A stretch of 64,000 nt of DNA from Ashinkailepas kermadecensis (GCA_034440615.1 JAOTOM010003818.1:1-64000); one strand, 5' to 3'. Shown: positions 45,641 through 58,055, counted from the stretch's first letter. Numbers and translations are program-made. The notes: generated from the letters alone by a model not told the origin.

Positions 45641-45829
45641 CGAGAGTCGTCAGCGGGGACGAGTGGTCTAGGAGTAAAATGCTCGTCTCACAATCGAAAG
45701 ATTGTGGGTTCGAGTCTCACCTGTCGCTACTCCTCGCCCGCGACCAATCGGCGTGAGAGATTGGCGACGCTATATGACTCAACGGTCGACGTGTCGTACA
45801 ACCAATAACCAACCGAGAGTCGTCAGCGG
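45638..45829 (+). mobile_element. tRNA-derived SINE (Val-like head), 19-bp TSD
   Basis: Element 45657-45810 flanked by perfect AACCGAGAGTCGTCAGCGG (45638-45656 and 45811-45829). Box A GTGGTCTAGGAG, box B GGTTCGAGTCT, core with CCAATCGGCGTGAGAGATTGG (a CCAATC/GATTGG stem), CAACGGTCGACGTGTCGT and a CAATAACCAACC-type tail. The perfect TSD makes this one of the younger copies. Confidence 0.93.
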
Positions 45830-47181
45830 AAATGAGAAAAATTCCACTCGCAACAACTATAGATTTTGATACGACCGTAGCAGACGTGTCACCTACAAGC
45901 TGTCACCTGGCACAATTGGGAAGCTGAACGCGACGCAACAATTTCGCTCTGCGCGTAATTTTATTATTTCCACATGGCCTGCTGGCTGGTCAACATAAAA
46001 TAAGCGGACATGAACAGTGATGGAGCCGTGAAGCATTGGAGGGCTAAGTGCAACTTCATTCCGCTCCATGCTACACGGCACTCCATATGTTAGGCATGCT
46101 GCATGGGACACAAGTGCACCGCCCCCTCCGTTATTGGCGGCTCGGGACAACATTAAATCATTGTTGCATCGTTACAGTATTGCGTGGCAAGGAACTGCAT
46201 CAAGTGTGCTTCCCTCAACCTTCCCTCAACTCCCGTTGGTCTGATTGGTTCCATGTACTAGACATGCTTGGTATAATCATGATTTGACAATGCCGTTGAC
46301 TGTGTCGATGACTGTACACTGGTACAGTATACATTCTTGTATACATGTCTGTCATTGGGAAATTTAATAGTGTTGACAGTAATCTGAGTTTGTTAAGCTC
46401 TGTTAAGCTGTGTTAATTTGGCTCATTACCTTGCTAATCGCAGCATGTTTTGGCTCCCATGCCTGTGACTCACCCTCACCGGTGATCGCCAAATCAGTGT
46501 TTTGTACAGCCTGATGGATGCGGTGAACAATGGGCACGTCACATCCCAATACAGTTGCACATACTGGTGAACGGTGAGAGATACATGACCGGATACCAAA
46601 TGAAAGATCACATGAAGACTACAAAATTCTTGTTTGGAACATTTTAGCGCCTATCTGAGTGACAGTCGACGTCTACACATAGGCTTACTGTTAGCCATCA
46701 GCATGTGACAGCCTGATGGTGTCTGGTATTCCGTAGGTGACAGACTGTATACTTCATTCACTCCTGATGCCAAGATTGGAGTCACTATTTCTGTGATCGT
46801 ATGTTCTGCGACATCTCCGCCATCGGACATCTCTGCCGTATATGGAAAACGCATTCAAATATGAATGCACGGCAGCAAGCTATCGAACTTGGCCTTACAT
46901 ATTTATAAAGTTCCTGAACTTTCCTCAATGTTAAATACAATAAGTCGCACATCTTCACGGGCTGCCAAGGGAGTGCAGTTGTAGTCAGTCCGCCAGTTTC
47001 TTGTTGCGGTATGGTGCCCGTTCCTGTGCCAGCAGCAGGGAAGCCTCAGTTTCGGAGCCCGACTCTCTCCTTCCTCAATTCTTGCTTGTTCAACTTCCCT
47101 GCCATATATTCTTTTACGTTGTGTCATATTGTAATGCATGATAACTGCATATCTGCAGAAATTATCCGGCCCAAGCCCGAC
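45830..47181. other. No recognisable feature
   Basis: About 1.35 kb of unremarkable DNA. Confidence 0.5.
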
Positions 47182-47370
47182 CCAAACCCGACCTAGGGGA
47201 CGAGTGGTCTAGGGGTAAGATGCTCGTCTCACAATCGAAAGGTTGTGGGTTCGAGTCTCACCTGTCGCTGCTCTTCGCCCGCGACCAATCGGCGTGAGAG
47301 ATTGGCGACGCTACATGACTCAACGGTCGACGTGTCGTAAAGCCAATAACCAACCAACCAAACCCGACCT
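47182..47370 (+). mobile_element. tRNA-derived SINE (Val-like head), 13-bp TSD
   Basis: Element 47195-47357 with perfect CCAAACCCGACCT at 47182-47194 and 47358-47370. Head, core and ACC-rich tail are as in the 45.7-kb copy. The target lies in a CCCGACC-rich stretch. Confidence 0.93.
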
Positions 47371-47758
47371 CTGAAGTCCCAGAGCCGGTACGAGCCCGAC
47401 GCAAGTCGCAGGCTCGGTCCAAACTCAAGTTTTGCAGGGACCAGGCTAGTTTCACTTTGCGGTCTACTTTCGTAGTCTCACTGGACCGTCCAGTGGACGG
47501 TCCAGCCAGTCATAGATGTGACCATATGAAATTTTGGTCAAATCTAGACAAAAAGTACCTTCCCGTGATCGCAAGAACATGATGAACAAAAATCAAATTG
47601 GTTCCAAAGCGAATTCACTAAAAAATGTGTATGAGCATTACCCTGGCTACTGCGAATGAACAGGATTTTCTGACTCTGAACACCAAACGATGGTAGCTTT
47701 CCATTATCTTGGTCGAACTATATTGCTTACTAAATAAAGTGCATAATAACTAAATAAA
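47371..47758. other. No recognisable feature
   Basis: Short stretch containing CTGGACCGTCCAGTGGACGG (about 47480), a local palindromic repeat. Confidence 0.5.
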
Positions 47759-47866
47759 GTCTCACTTTCGCTACTCTTCGCCCGCGACCAATCGGCGTGA
47801 GAGATTGGCGGCGCTATATGACTCAACGGTCGACGTGTCGTAACAAAACAATAACCAACCAACCCA
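47759..47866 (+). mobile_element. 5'-truncated SINE fragment
   Basis: Begins within box B (CTCACTTTCGCTACTCTTCG) and has the full core and tail of the Val-like family but no tRNA head. ACTAAATAAAGT is duplicated just upstream (47729-47740 and 47749-47760). No flanking TSD. Confidence 0.85.
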
Positions 47867-48279
47867 ATGCCATGATCAGATGTGTTCGCTGTTCATGTCC
47901 GGCGGTGAGAGACAGTCCAACAATTATTTTTGGGATCGGGTGCAACTGCCATTGGCAATCGTCGTAATGTCAGTGGATAGCCAGCCCAGTAATGAAAGAT
48001 AAACGCCGCAGTTAAAGGGTTAATAATTAAGAGGATTCATGTACATGTACACTGTACAGGGGGCACGTAAGCGAGACAATAATAACTGTCAATGATATCT
48101 GGACATGCTGTGCACTGTCCCGTGCACTGTGTAATGAGCACTGTTGCTCTAATGGTTCTTATTGTCTTCTTCAAAACCATTGGGATGCCTTAAATCCTCA
48201 TTGAGGTGGCTGAAATAAAAGTTCAAATACAAATCAATGAAAAGGCCAAAACAAAAGTATACAAAACAACTCTCCTGGG
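47867..48279. other. No recognisable feature
   Basis: Nothing supported. Confidence 0.5.
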
Positions 48280-48284
48280 CGGTG

Positions 48285-48500
48285 GACTCGCCATTCAGGT
48301 GTACGTCTGTACGATATATTTGGGGGTAGACTCGCCATTCAGGTGTACGTCTGTACGATATATTTGGGGGTAGACTCGCCATTCTGGTGTACGTGTGTAC
48401 GATATATATGGGGGTAGACTCGCCATTCGGGTGTACTTCTGTACGATATATATGGGGGTAGACTTGCCATTCGGGTGTACGTCTGTGCGATCCATGGGGG
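48285..48500 (+). repeat. 44-bp minisatellite, ~5 copies
   Basis: TAGACTCGCCATTCAGGTGT then ACGTCTGTACGATATATTTGGGGG; the minus reading gives a Tyr/Thr/Pro-rich periodic peptide. Confidence 0.92.
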
Positions 48501-48589
48501 AGTAGACTGGCTCGGGTTTCGCCCTCGCTCGTAATCAGCCAATTAGCTGTGACTGGCTCTTCGAATATCACATGGATGGTGGGCCGACA

Positions 48590-49350
48590 TTATCTCTCGC
48601 CGGGCGGGTGTGCAAACACGTGGTGTGTGGTTAGCCCCGAGTGCCGCCGTGGCAGCTGGCAACTGGCAGACGTTGCAACGGGCAGCTGGTACTTATGAGC
48701 AGCTGCGAGGACCGGTTGAATCCACGAACTGCAAGCGGGGCGGTGTGCATTCGGCACTCGGCGTGGAGGAATCCCGCCGTCTGCGGATCGACGTGCGTGA
48801 ACTTGGTGACGCCGAAGGAACATTTGCCACGACCCGCACACACCAACCGAAGTAATCACGACGGTATCGTTCGGCGACCTTTCGTCGTCTCCAGCCCAAC
48901 ACATTCTAGTTGCCAGGTGGTGACGTGACCACCGGGGCCGCCTTCACCGTCCACAGCATCGTCGGTTGCCGGGACGCCGGCCGGACCAGCGGTGGAGTCG
49001 GCCGGCCAGCGGTTGCCCACCTGCGCGACCGCGGCTCGCGCGCCGCCGCCCGTCGGCCGCCGCGCACGTCCGGCCCACTCGGCACGGCCACGGCCAGGCG
49101 GCGGGGAGGGGTTAGCGGCGCGCTATAATCCGGCTGCGCCAGGGGTCATCGTTCCCGTGCCGACCGTGGCGCGCGCCGCCTGACGGCCGGCGCGCGCACT
49201 AACGGCCGCCTGGACGCCGGCCGTGCCGCTGCAGGAAATGCCGCGCCTGGCACAGCCTCCAACCGACGGCTAGGGGCTGCGACGGGGACGGGGCCGACGC
49301 CCCTGACCTGAGGTGAGGTCGGGGGCCGGCGCCTGAGAGGCCGCCATCAA
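48590..49350. other. GC/CpG-rich block
   Basis: CpG-dense, with GCGCGC and GCCGCC clusters at 49000-49260. Conflicting short frames; no domain. Confidence 0.4.
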
Positions 49351-50697
49351 GTCCGGACGAGCGGATGAAACGGATGGTAACAATGGGAATGGCGAAAAAA
49401 GACATTCAAGGCCATCTGGGAATCGTTGGTCACGTGCAGATATTTTTATGTCCGAAGGAGGATCGATTAGGTTGAATGATCGACAATCAGGCTGCATAAG
49501 ATCCGGCAAGCGTTGCCATGATGCAGAGTTTTTCTGCGCAGCTGGGTAAATGCCACAACCGCGAGAAAAGGACGGGAAAGACCAGTTAGTCTAGGGAATA
49601 TTTATATAAGCATGGATTTTCCTGAAATATCGTAACCTTAAATTATTCCTTGTGACACTATTTAGCTCATACAGTTTAATTCGTGTTTCCCCCCTCAATC
49701 TTTATATTCTCGGCAAGGGGAAGCGTTCTCTATATCTAGATGGGTATTCAACAATCCCGATGGAAATGGCATTTGATGATATATTTCCTGGACATCCACA
49801 ATTACTTCTGAGAAACTCCACTGAGACATGGGCATGATATCATTTCAAAAAGTTAATGCAATTCAACATTGATGAATACTGTCACATCCCTATATAGCTG
49901 AACGGAAAGCACAAATCGAACGTAAAATAACGGATAGTGAAGGTCTGTTCACATATTTCTTGGAATGGCCGTCCCATGGCTTTGACTGATGCATCCAACA
50001 ATTTGTAAATGGATTCATGTATGGTACCAATGACGACTGCACGCATATGTAAGGAAAGTGCCCAGGACGACTTATTAATCTGATGTGCGACTGAATGTGT
50101 TTGCAAAAACTCCGATCCGGTTCCTGTTAGGCACTACGAGCACCGTTAGCTAGCAGAGCCCATGCGCTCCCGGACGACATGAGTCGATATTTTTTCATGG
50201 ATTGGCACGGACTTACACATTCGCTGGAAGGTTACAGACATGAGTGGGAACTCCACTTCGCAATCGATACGCCCCAAAACCACGAACTCCACTTCGTTGA
50301 GGGAGTATGCACCGATGTTGATCCAGTATTTCGTCAGTGTTGTTCTGCAAACGAATTTTTTGCGTGAAATATTTGATCTCAAAATACGATGAAGTGTCCA
50401 CTTGGAGTGATTTTATACCTTTATTCAACAGACAGTATTTATCTCCTAACCGTTGATACTTCGAACTGGTTACTTGCATTTTTTTCCTAAACCAAGCACC
50501 TCTGTAGAGCGGTTCCTTTTCGACTTCTTCAAACATGCAAAATCTGGGGGGAGGGGGTCGCAAACTCCGGAAAGCGAATGATTCCTAGAGCATTGAAAAC
50601 GTCATCTCTGCGTGGGTATGTGAGTCGTGTGAGTAAGTGCAAACCTTCTGAAAAAGACCTGAGCTTTTCCAATTAGCGGGTCTTCCCGGACCATTAT
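49351..50697. other. No recognisable feature
   Basis: About 1.3 kb without supported genes or repeats. Confidence 0.5.
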
Positions 50698-50836
50698 GGA
50701 TCCTCGGCCGCCACGGAATCGGAATGTTCGTCATCGGAGCTACAGCAACTCGCCATCCAGTAGTGGTCGGTCAGTCAACACACTACTGCATTAGGGATCC
50801 TCCGCCGCTACGATATCGGAATGCTCGTCACGGCCC
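50698..50836 (+). repeat. ~39-bp direct repeat pair
   Basis: GGATCCTCGGCCGCCACGGA and GGATCCTCCGCCGCTACGAT begin two copies (50698 and 50797) that continue as TCGGAATG.TCGTCA. Confidence 0.7.
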
Positions 50837-51414
50837 CAAACGTGGATATCTCAAATGTACTAACATTCCTCAATTCCATCAAAGTGCATATTGTGCACCG
50901 GCGGTTTGTGGGGTGGACTTAGATTATGGTAGCTTCCCCCTCCTGTCGATGCAGCACTGTAAACCGTGCCTTCAATGTTTTATCTACAACACAACTGACG
51001 TGGTTTGACCGAGTGACTTGTGTTCTCATTTCCATGCACCATTTCCATTGATTTCGGTTGTCCTAATTAACTATGTATCTTACTCGCATTCTCTGTCATC
51101 GTTTTTGTACACATTTCGTTTGATCTCCTGAAGTGTTTCTAACATGTTAATTACGGGCGCAATATAGCCGTAGCCGCTGACGCGCCAAATTTATAACTAC
51201 ACACTCGGCATCCTCCTTCGTGTACGTGATGCTGATGAGACTGGCCATGTGAACACAGTGGGGCCGACAATTTCTTTAGAACTCGGGATATAGCATTGAT
51301 TCGGCTGTTTCAGTCTCTTTGTTCTCGTCTGATGGTAACTTCCCTTTGTAGGCTTAACCCAGATGTGCTGCTGTGGCGCTTATTAAGCCTTAGCATTTCG
51401 TGACTTTATGTCAG
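50837..51414. other. No recognisable feature
   Basis: Nothing supported. Confidence 0.5.
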
Positions 51415-51419
51415 TATGA

Positions 51420-51570
51420 CAGACATGCACCGGGTCTTTGGCAGTCCACAACCAGGAGAGCATGGACGTACATGTGCCGGGTCTCTGGGAGACGGCATCA
51501 CGATAACAAGGATAGACATGTGCCGGGTCTCTGGGAGACGGCACCACGAGAACGAGGTTAGACATGCGCC
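51420..51570 (+). repeat. 46-bp minisatellite, ~3 copies
   Basis: GACATGTGCCGGGTCTCTGG then GAGACGGCAYCACGAKAACRAGGNTA. The first copy has diverged. Confidence 0.85.
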
Positions 51571-52440
51571 CGAACTGTGGCGGAGCGAACACCGGGCCCG
51601 GCCCGTTGGGCGGCGGCAGTGTTCTGCGCGTGGTCAGCACGTCTCCTACTCACGCGCCGAGTCACGACTCCACCCGACTCGGCCGCAGCCGGCGCAGCGC
51701 AACGGGAAGCATTCTAGCGTCGAAAGCTCATGCTCTCCCAAGGATCATGATCTCCAAAGCTTATAACCTCCAAGAATCATAGCGTTCAAAAAGCGAAGTT
51801 CAATACAAAAATGGTCTGAATAGGATGCGATCATTATAGTGCGTGGAGGTTGTTACCTTTGGAGGTTACGAGCTTTGCAAATAAATAAACATTGGATACT
51901 ATGATACGGCGCCGGCGCACTGCGGCTGACTCGGGTGCCTGGCGGTCGGACCACGCCGCCTGCTCGTGCGGCCATTAGCGCGCGCGCGCGGTGCCAGCTC
52001 GGTTTGCGTGAGAACGGCGCGTCGCCAGGTGACCGTTAGCTGACGGACCGGTCAGCGGCGGCACCGGCGAGCCGGCCTTCGGGCGGCGCCGCCGCGCTGC
52101 AGCACTGAGTGAACTTGACGGCCGCTACCGGCCTGCCGGGCTGTTCCGGGCGGCGGATCCCACCCAGCTGCTGATGTAGGGACATTGCTGCTCGCGCGTG
52201 CCGTTGTGTACTGGAGAACCTGGTTCTGACGGCGGCCGTTGTTCTGACGGTTTGGCCCACGCGCGTCATGGCTTGGGTGAAATGTTGGCTGGCCTAGCAG
52301 ACTCAAAGGCCACCAACTCCTGCCGTTCCTGGCACCCGCCGTCCTCACCTGAAGAATCGGGCCCCTTGGTGGTCGCCGGCATGCTATCACGCGATCACAA
52401 AACGACGACGGGCAGAGAGGGCATTCCATCGGCGCCTCTG
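51571..52440. other. GC-rich blocks
   Basis: CpG-rich segments at 51570-51720 and 51900-52440 flank about 180 bp of AT-richer DNA. Frames on the two strands conflict. Confidence 0.4.
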
Positions 52441-52849
52441 CGATGATTGAGGAAGAAGCAAGGAGGGCAATATTTGAATGTTGTAAAACGATACTGAGTG
52501 AAAAGGAGAAAAAATTATGCCCTTCAGCAGTCAGTTCAATTACTTCATTCCCCTCGCAAAAGTCTGGTCGTTGATCAGAGCGTTTTACCAGAGAAAACTC
52601 CTAGTTTGCGTTTTTTTCCTCACATTTAACTTAACCAGAAAAATACGTAAACCCAGTAAATGCAGCAGAACAGTTTGCCCGACACTACTCGCATATATCC
52701 AGATCGGATCAGTATAGCCCAAATACCATTGATCACATTCACAGGGAGCTGTTACACCGTAATTTTACATCTGATAATCATGAGTCATATAATTCCCTTT
52801 TCACGCTATGCGAGCTGCAATTGTCCATCGACAAGTGCGGGAACACGTC

Positions 52850-54463
52850 TGATGGTCTGGTTGAATTATCCTAGTGCTTCTTTCGTAATATCTCGGACCA
52901 AGCCAAACAATCTCCTTTACAGCTTCAGCCACCTTTGGACTGGTAACTACCTCCCACCTGAATACTTAACTCTACATCCCATAATTATATCGTTACATTC
53001 CTTGAGCCCGGAAATAAACCAAATCAGCCATCAAGCCACACACCAATCTGCCTTACAAGTTGCGCATGCAGATTGCTCGAAAGGATGGTGGATATGCGAC
53101 TACGAACATTCCTTGAAAACAATTCAGTAATTTTTCCGTGCGAGGCGCAGCACAGCAACGAACCTTATACGCATAATACACGATTTCCAAATGGGCTTCA
53201 GAGAAAAACGTGTATTAGTACCTGTCTTCTTAGATCTCGAAGCAAAGTTTGATACAGTGAACAGGTTTGCCCTCTTCATTAATATACATCAGGCTGGTAT
53301 TCGTGGTCGTGTGGCTTCCTTCATATACAATTTCTTAAGCCATCTTTTTTTCTCTGTGCGATGTGGCAACATAGTTTCCCGTGAAACTGAGCAGGAGCAT
53401 GATCTCCCACAAGGCAGCGTGCTATCACCCACGTTATTTCTGATTTTCATTGATAAGATATTTAACTTCATACCAGCATAATTGCACCATCCATTATTTG
53501 CAGATGATTTGGTCCTCTGAAACACCAACAGCGATGTAAATATGACCAATGTCATGATGCAGCGTGGCTTATTACAAGTAAACACTTGGTGCAGGACATG
53601 GGGTCTTTCCCTTTATATGTGGAAATGTGCTACAGTGATCTTTACCCGCCGACGTACTCGCATTCTCCCAGCTATTCCACTGTGTCTTGACGGTATACAT
53701 ATACCAGATGCTACCGAATTAAATAACTAGGTATTGTACTTTATCGTGGATTATGTTTCAATACACATGTAGAGTACATCCGAACAAAATGCTTACGCCG
53801 ATTAAATATCATACAGGCAATATTGGGAAAGAATGAGGTGCAGATCGTAAAACATTTTTTTCATTTGCATATATCACTGATCATACCCATCTTAGAATGC
53901 AACACGTTTCTTTTTGTTGATTTATCACCTGCAATTGTGCACCGTTTGGAGGCCATTCAAAACGAAGCTCGCCGTTTAATTACTGATGCCTTTTATTCCA
54001 CCCCTGTAGTTAATATTCAGATTGAAACGCAAACCTTGAACCAATTGAACCAATTGAACACACCAATTAACAAACATTGAAACCCAGCCTACAGCAACTT
54101 CGATCATGTAACCTTGTGAGGTATGCAGCAAGAGTTCGGCCACAGCCAACAACACATGTGTCACACATCAGTTTATTTATGACATCGCGACCATACCGTG
54201 GCCGAGGCCGACCAATCCATACAATTCCAGATTCGCTCGGGAACTTCCTTGGAACGCTCAAAACTTCAAAACTGAACATTGCATCTCTTCCCAGCCATGC
54301 GTGTACAATTTTGGATTAGCCCCGCACCAATTGTCCACTACCTATTTTCGATTCTGAAATCTCAGCTCAGCACTTCGTTGTGCGAAATCTGGTTCACGAC
54401 TTATATTACACACATACTTCGTTCGCATTGTTCTTCACAGATGGATCACATGCAGACGGATAT
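52850..54463 (+). pseudogene. LINE ORF2: reverse transcriptase to start of RNase H
   Basis: Decayed I-group non-LTR retrotransposon, readable by switching frames. In order: LLYSFSHLWTGNYLPPE (about 52912); PGNKPNQPSS..ICLTSC and LLERMVDMRLRTFLENNS (about 53005-53125); VFLDLEAKFDTVNR (about 53222, RT motif with first catalytic Asp); LPQGSVLSPTLFLIFIDKI (about 53406-53460); after a stop, FADDLVL (53497-53517), the RT catalytic Asp pair, kept; LLQVNTWCRTWGLSL (thumb, about 53570); then a connection with LEAIQNEARRLI (about 53950); and FFTDGSHADGY (54431-54463), the start of RNase H. At least five frameshifts or stops. No endonuclease is recognisable upstream in the GC-rich block at 51.9-52.4 kb, so it is probably 5'-truncated. 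Reading breaks at 54464. Confidence 0.9.
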
Positions 54464-55197
54464 TGAAGTATTTTTGCATGTCTCGGGACAACGTACAATT
54501 TTTTTTCTTCAAATAAAGCTTTTTCTTCATTTCAACATATTTGTTTGTCTTTATCCGTGGCAAAGTGTCATCCGCTAGAGATTTGTTACGTTAATGAAAG
54601 GGTTACGTTAAACTGACTTATGTGGCATCCGGTGATAACGAACAAGCAAAAGAGGAAAAATGGGAGATGCCGGCAAACAAAGAACATGGCCAAGCGCAAT
54701 CTATAAGGAAAACCGTCCGTTTTGGCCAAATTGGATTGGTCCCTGTCTACCTAGCGCAAAATAACCACAACTATTTTTCATGCGTAGCTTTTGAGAACAA
54801 TACTTCATACGTTCTGGTATATGGAGCGTTCGTATCGAGGCGAGACGTGATGTCACAAATTATCGTTGCCCAATCGTATTCACAAGAACCTTGTCTTAGT
54901 GATATAAGTAAACGTTAATTATGCTTCGTCAGCCAGATTTAGCATCTTCATATATTAATGTTAATGGTAATGGTTGGCAACCCCCATCGAATTCAGACCT
55001 ATTCTGGTCTCGAAACACTGATTTCCTTTATTTTGAACAAGGCCGAACCGGTTACATATCAGGAAGGCTTCGGCATATGGCATCCATAAATATTTATAGA
55101 AGCCAATGCTAAAACACTATTGCGCTTTTGGACTATTATTTGCATGTGGTGTTTACAGTCTTGCTTTTCGCCCATATGTTCAACATTATAACGGCTA
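54464..55197. mobile_element. Putative 734-bp insertion splitting the LINE RNase H
   Basis: Flanked by CAGACGGATAT (54453-54463) and CAGGTGGATAT (55198-55208), 9 of 11 matching with transitions only. Removing the segment joins the TDGSHADGY motif to a downstream segment with the AE motif at the expected spacing. The insert has no obvious TIR. Two adjacent plus frames, 54622-54918 (98 codons) and 54921-55112 (63 codons), have an ordinary residue mix but no motif I recognise. It could be an unclassified short element; an intron is unlikely because no GT donor is present. Confidence 0.5.
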
Positions 55198-55202
55198 CAG
55201 GT

Positions 55203-55330
55203 GGATATCAAAGGACTGTGGCCTCTCACGTCATTTTGAGAACTAAAAAACTTGTATCACATTTTCCAGATTTTCTTCCGTTTGGACTGCTGCGGAAGCT
55301 GCCGAAATAACCGCTTTGACGAATGCGTTT
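55203..55330 (+). pseudogene. LINE RNase H continuation
   Basis: Reads GYQRTVASHVILRTKK then, after a frameshift, FSSVWTAAEAAEITALTNAF (about 55267-55326), matching the SVFTAE-type second motif of LINE RNase H (catalytic Glu). The third motif (TDS) is not found, so the element seems 3'-truncated near 55330. Confidence 0.6.
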
Positions 55331-55733
55331 TGCTCACGTGCTTGGTCTACCAATAGCAGCACGTGCTCGCGCCGTTGGCGAATTCAGCCACCCGGAGTGG
55401 AGACTGGCCGGCCCAGCGGAATGTGGACCCTTCCTCGAGTGTCGGCGACTCGCACGTTTTTGCACTCATTCGTCGGAGATCGGCTAGTTTATGACGACTT
55501 TATCCACATCTCCCATCTCCACACGCATGCATACATACGTGCACAGTGTGCCTGTATGTATGAATGTGTGAATGTATATGATGTATGTACAGTGAACATT
55601 GGACACTGGACACTGGTACTGTAGCGCACAATGGCCGGACTAACGGTGCTCTGTGCCTTCCCCAGAGTCTCCGCGCCCATTCGCTGTGACAGAGGAGGCC
55701 TCCGTGAGCCGCGGCGACCGCCACGCAGTTAAC
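55331..55733. other. No recognisable feature
   Basis: Nothing supported beyond TGTATG-rich sequence near 55550. Confidence 0.5.
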
Positions 55734-55736
55734 GGG

Positions 55737-56290
55737 TATGTCGTCACTGAGGTGCCCTGCCGACTGGTTACGGCACAGCTGACCGGTATGTCGTCACTGA
55801 GGTGCCCTGCCGACTGGCTACGGCATAGCTGACTGGTATGTCGTCACTGAGGTGCCCTGCGGACTGGTTACGGCATAGATGACTGGTATTTCGTCACTGA
55901 GGTGCCCTGCCGACTGGCTACGGCACAGCTGACTGGTATGTCGTCACTGAGGTGCCCTGCCGACTGGCTACGGCACAGCTGACTGGTATGTCGTCACTGA
56001 GGTGCCCTGCCGACTGGCTACGGCATAGCTGACTGGTATGTCGTCACTGAGATGCGCTGCCGACTGGCTACGGCATAGCTGACTGGTATGTCGTCACTGA
56101 GGTGCCCTGCCGACTGGCTACGGCACAGCTGACTGGTATGTCGTCACTGAGGTGCCCTGCCGACTGGCTACGGCATAGCTGACTGGTATGTCGTCACTGA
56201 GGTGCCCTGCCGACTGGCTTCGGCAGAGTTGATGGGTATGTCGTTGCGGAGGTGCCCTGCCGACTGGTTGAAGCAGAGTTGATGGATATG
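55737..56290 (+). repeat. 50-bp minisatellite, ~11 copies
   Basis: GACTGGTATGTCGTCACTGA then GGTGCCCTGCCGACTGGCTA and CGGCATAGCT. Edge copies have diverged (GATGGGTATGTCGTTGCGG). Confidence 0.95.
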
Positions 56291-57255
56291 CCGTCGGGAA
56301 TGTCCTACTCTCTAGTCCTGAAACTGTTGACAAGTATGGAGATTTTCTGTGGAGATGTTCTTGTAAAGAAGTCCACTTTTAGATTCTGATAGAGTTGATC
56401 AACGTGCAGAGGTGGGATTTCTACCTTTTGTACAGCTGGTGCACACCTGATAGACATAACCAGCGCCATGCCCCTTTGGTAGATTATTGGGGAATTCGCA
56501 TGCCATCATTCTGTCCTCTACTCGGCCGGTCATCCGCTCATCGCTTCCAGGCATATCCCTCTGTTCCCTACCTCTCCCTTCCGTCCGTTCATCGCTTCCA
56601 GGTATATTCTTTATTGCCTGCCTTAGTCCATGCTAGTCTATATTAGTGCACAATTTCCTTCACGGGCAAGTTTTTGCGTACATATAAATTATCATTAATT
56701 ACGATCTGCAGCCCTTCCTGCTCAAGTGCGCAATATCCAACCACAGAGCACTGATAATCTGTGCAAAAAGCTAGCCCAGCATGGTTGCGCTCCACATGCG
56801 CGTGCACACCCGACGAGGGTCTGCCAATGACGAACACAACGTCGTGACGGCACCGCTCACCAGCACGGATGAATGCTGCCAGCGGGTATTTTGCATGCCC
56901 GAACGCCGACAAAACACGTTGCGCAACTATTATGCGCGTGGCGCAACTGCGGGCCATTCTGTGCGGGGGGGGGGACGAGGGCGACGCCATGCCCCCGCCC
57001 TCTCCCCCTCCAGTCGCCCCGCATGCGGCAGAGGCGGAGGCCACACACGTCCGACCGGTAGGGAAAGGGAAGTGCCGCTTAACTCTTCGACTTACGCAAG
57101 GAAGTATTAACCCTACCAATCCCATCAATCCCACCTCTGCTGGGAAAATCTTCACTGATTATTGGCGAGGGTGGCTGGAGCAGTGGCCTTTTACAGGATT
57201 CTAGAGGGAACCATACCGTCATTGCCTAGTGGTGCATACGTGCATCACAATCTGA
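56291..57255. other. No recognisable gene; GC-rich segment 56870-57060
   Basis: The 170-codon minus frame 56643-57155 and overlapping plus frames at 56781-57204 conflict. A G run lies near 56965-56973. GTCCGTTCATCGCTTCCAGG-type words repeat at about 56535 and 56585. Confidence 0.4.
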
Positions 57256-57885
57256 GTGTGTTATGCTGGTGTCGATGTTAAGGTTGATGTTGATGTTAAC
57301 ATCCTGATGACTCCTCGGAATTTCGGCTTCTTCGCTCTGTCCCGGGAAAGGAGTAGCCGTTCCTCCTGCATCGACAATGTAGCAGTGCGCGATGCAAAGG
57401 ACCTCAAGGCCTTTGTAAATATATCGGACGTACAAAGTATGACACTATTTTCTTGGAGGTAGCATAGTTCATGGATTTCTGAAGAGATGTCAGATATGTG
57501 CACCACCAGCATCGTAGACGAAGTAGCACCGTCAGTGTTTTGCAGTGATTTAGGGACGCGAATCAAAACTCACTTACTGTTTGCCAGGATACTTTTGAAT
57601 AGAAACCTTGCAATTAAGGCAAGTTCATGACGTCACCTTGTTGATGATTAGATACTTCGGCGTATGACTGAGGGTCTAATGTGGACGACCACCAAGGCGC
57701 ATGAAGGAGCCTCTAATATGATCGATCATCAACGCGAAAGGAATCTGCAAAACAAATGAACATTATTTTCGATTATTCATATATGCCCTCCGACAATTGC
57801 TTGCAGCTTTGGATAAGTGCGATGACATTAGAGAGCACGGCCAGGGACATGCTCATTCAGCACTAACAAGAATAGAGCTCGCACG
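57256..57885. other. Unremarkable DNA
   Basis: GATGTT-type short repeat at 57270-57300; otherwise nothing supported. Confidence 0.5.
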
Positions 57886-57915
57886 CACGCATGCACGCAC
57901 GCACGCACGCACACA
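57886..57915 (+). repeat. ACGC microsatellite
   Basis: CACGCACGCATGCACGCACG then further CACG units. Confidence 0.9.
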
Positions 57916-58055
57916 AATGCGTCTGCTTGGCTGACTTGAAAAACAACGGTGCTGTTGTTTCGCGGAACGAATCGGTCGTCTGGTTCGTGGCCTCATTTTG
58001 TCATCGCTGCACGAATTGGTATTGAGTCACCTGTTGCGTCACGCAGGTGCACGCG

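Noticed and set aside
47195..47265. Functional tRNA-Val gene
   Set aside because: Acceptor and anticodon stems do not pair properly, and the tRNA-like part continues into a SINE body with a TSD.
54464..55197. Spliceosomal intron in the LINE
   Set aside because: No GT donor at the left edge; the imperfect direct repeat fits an insertion better.
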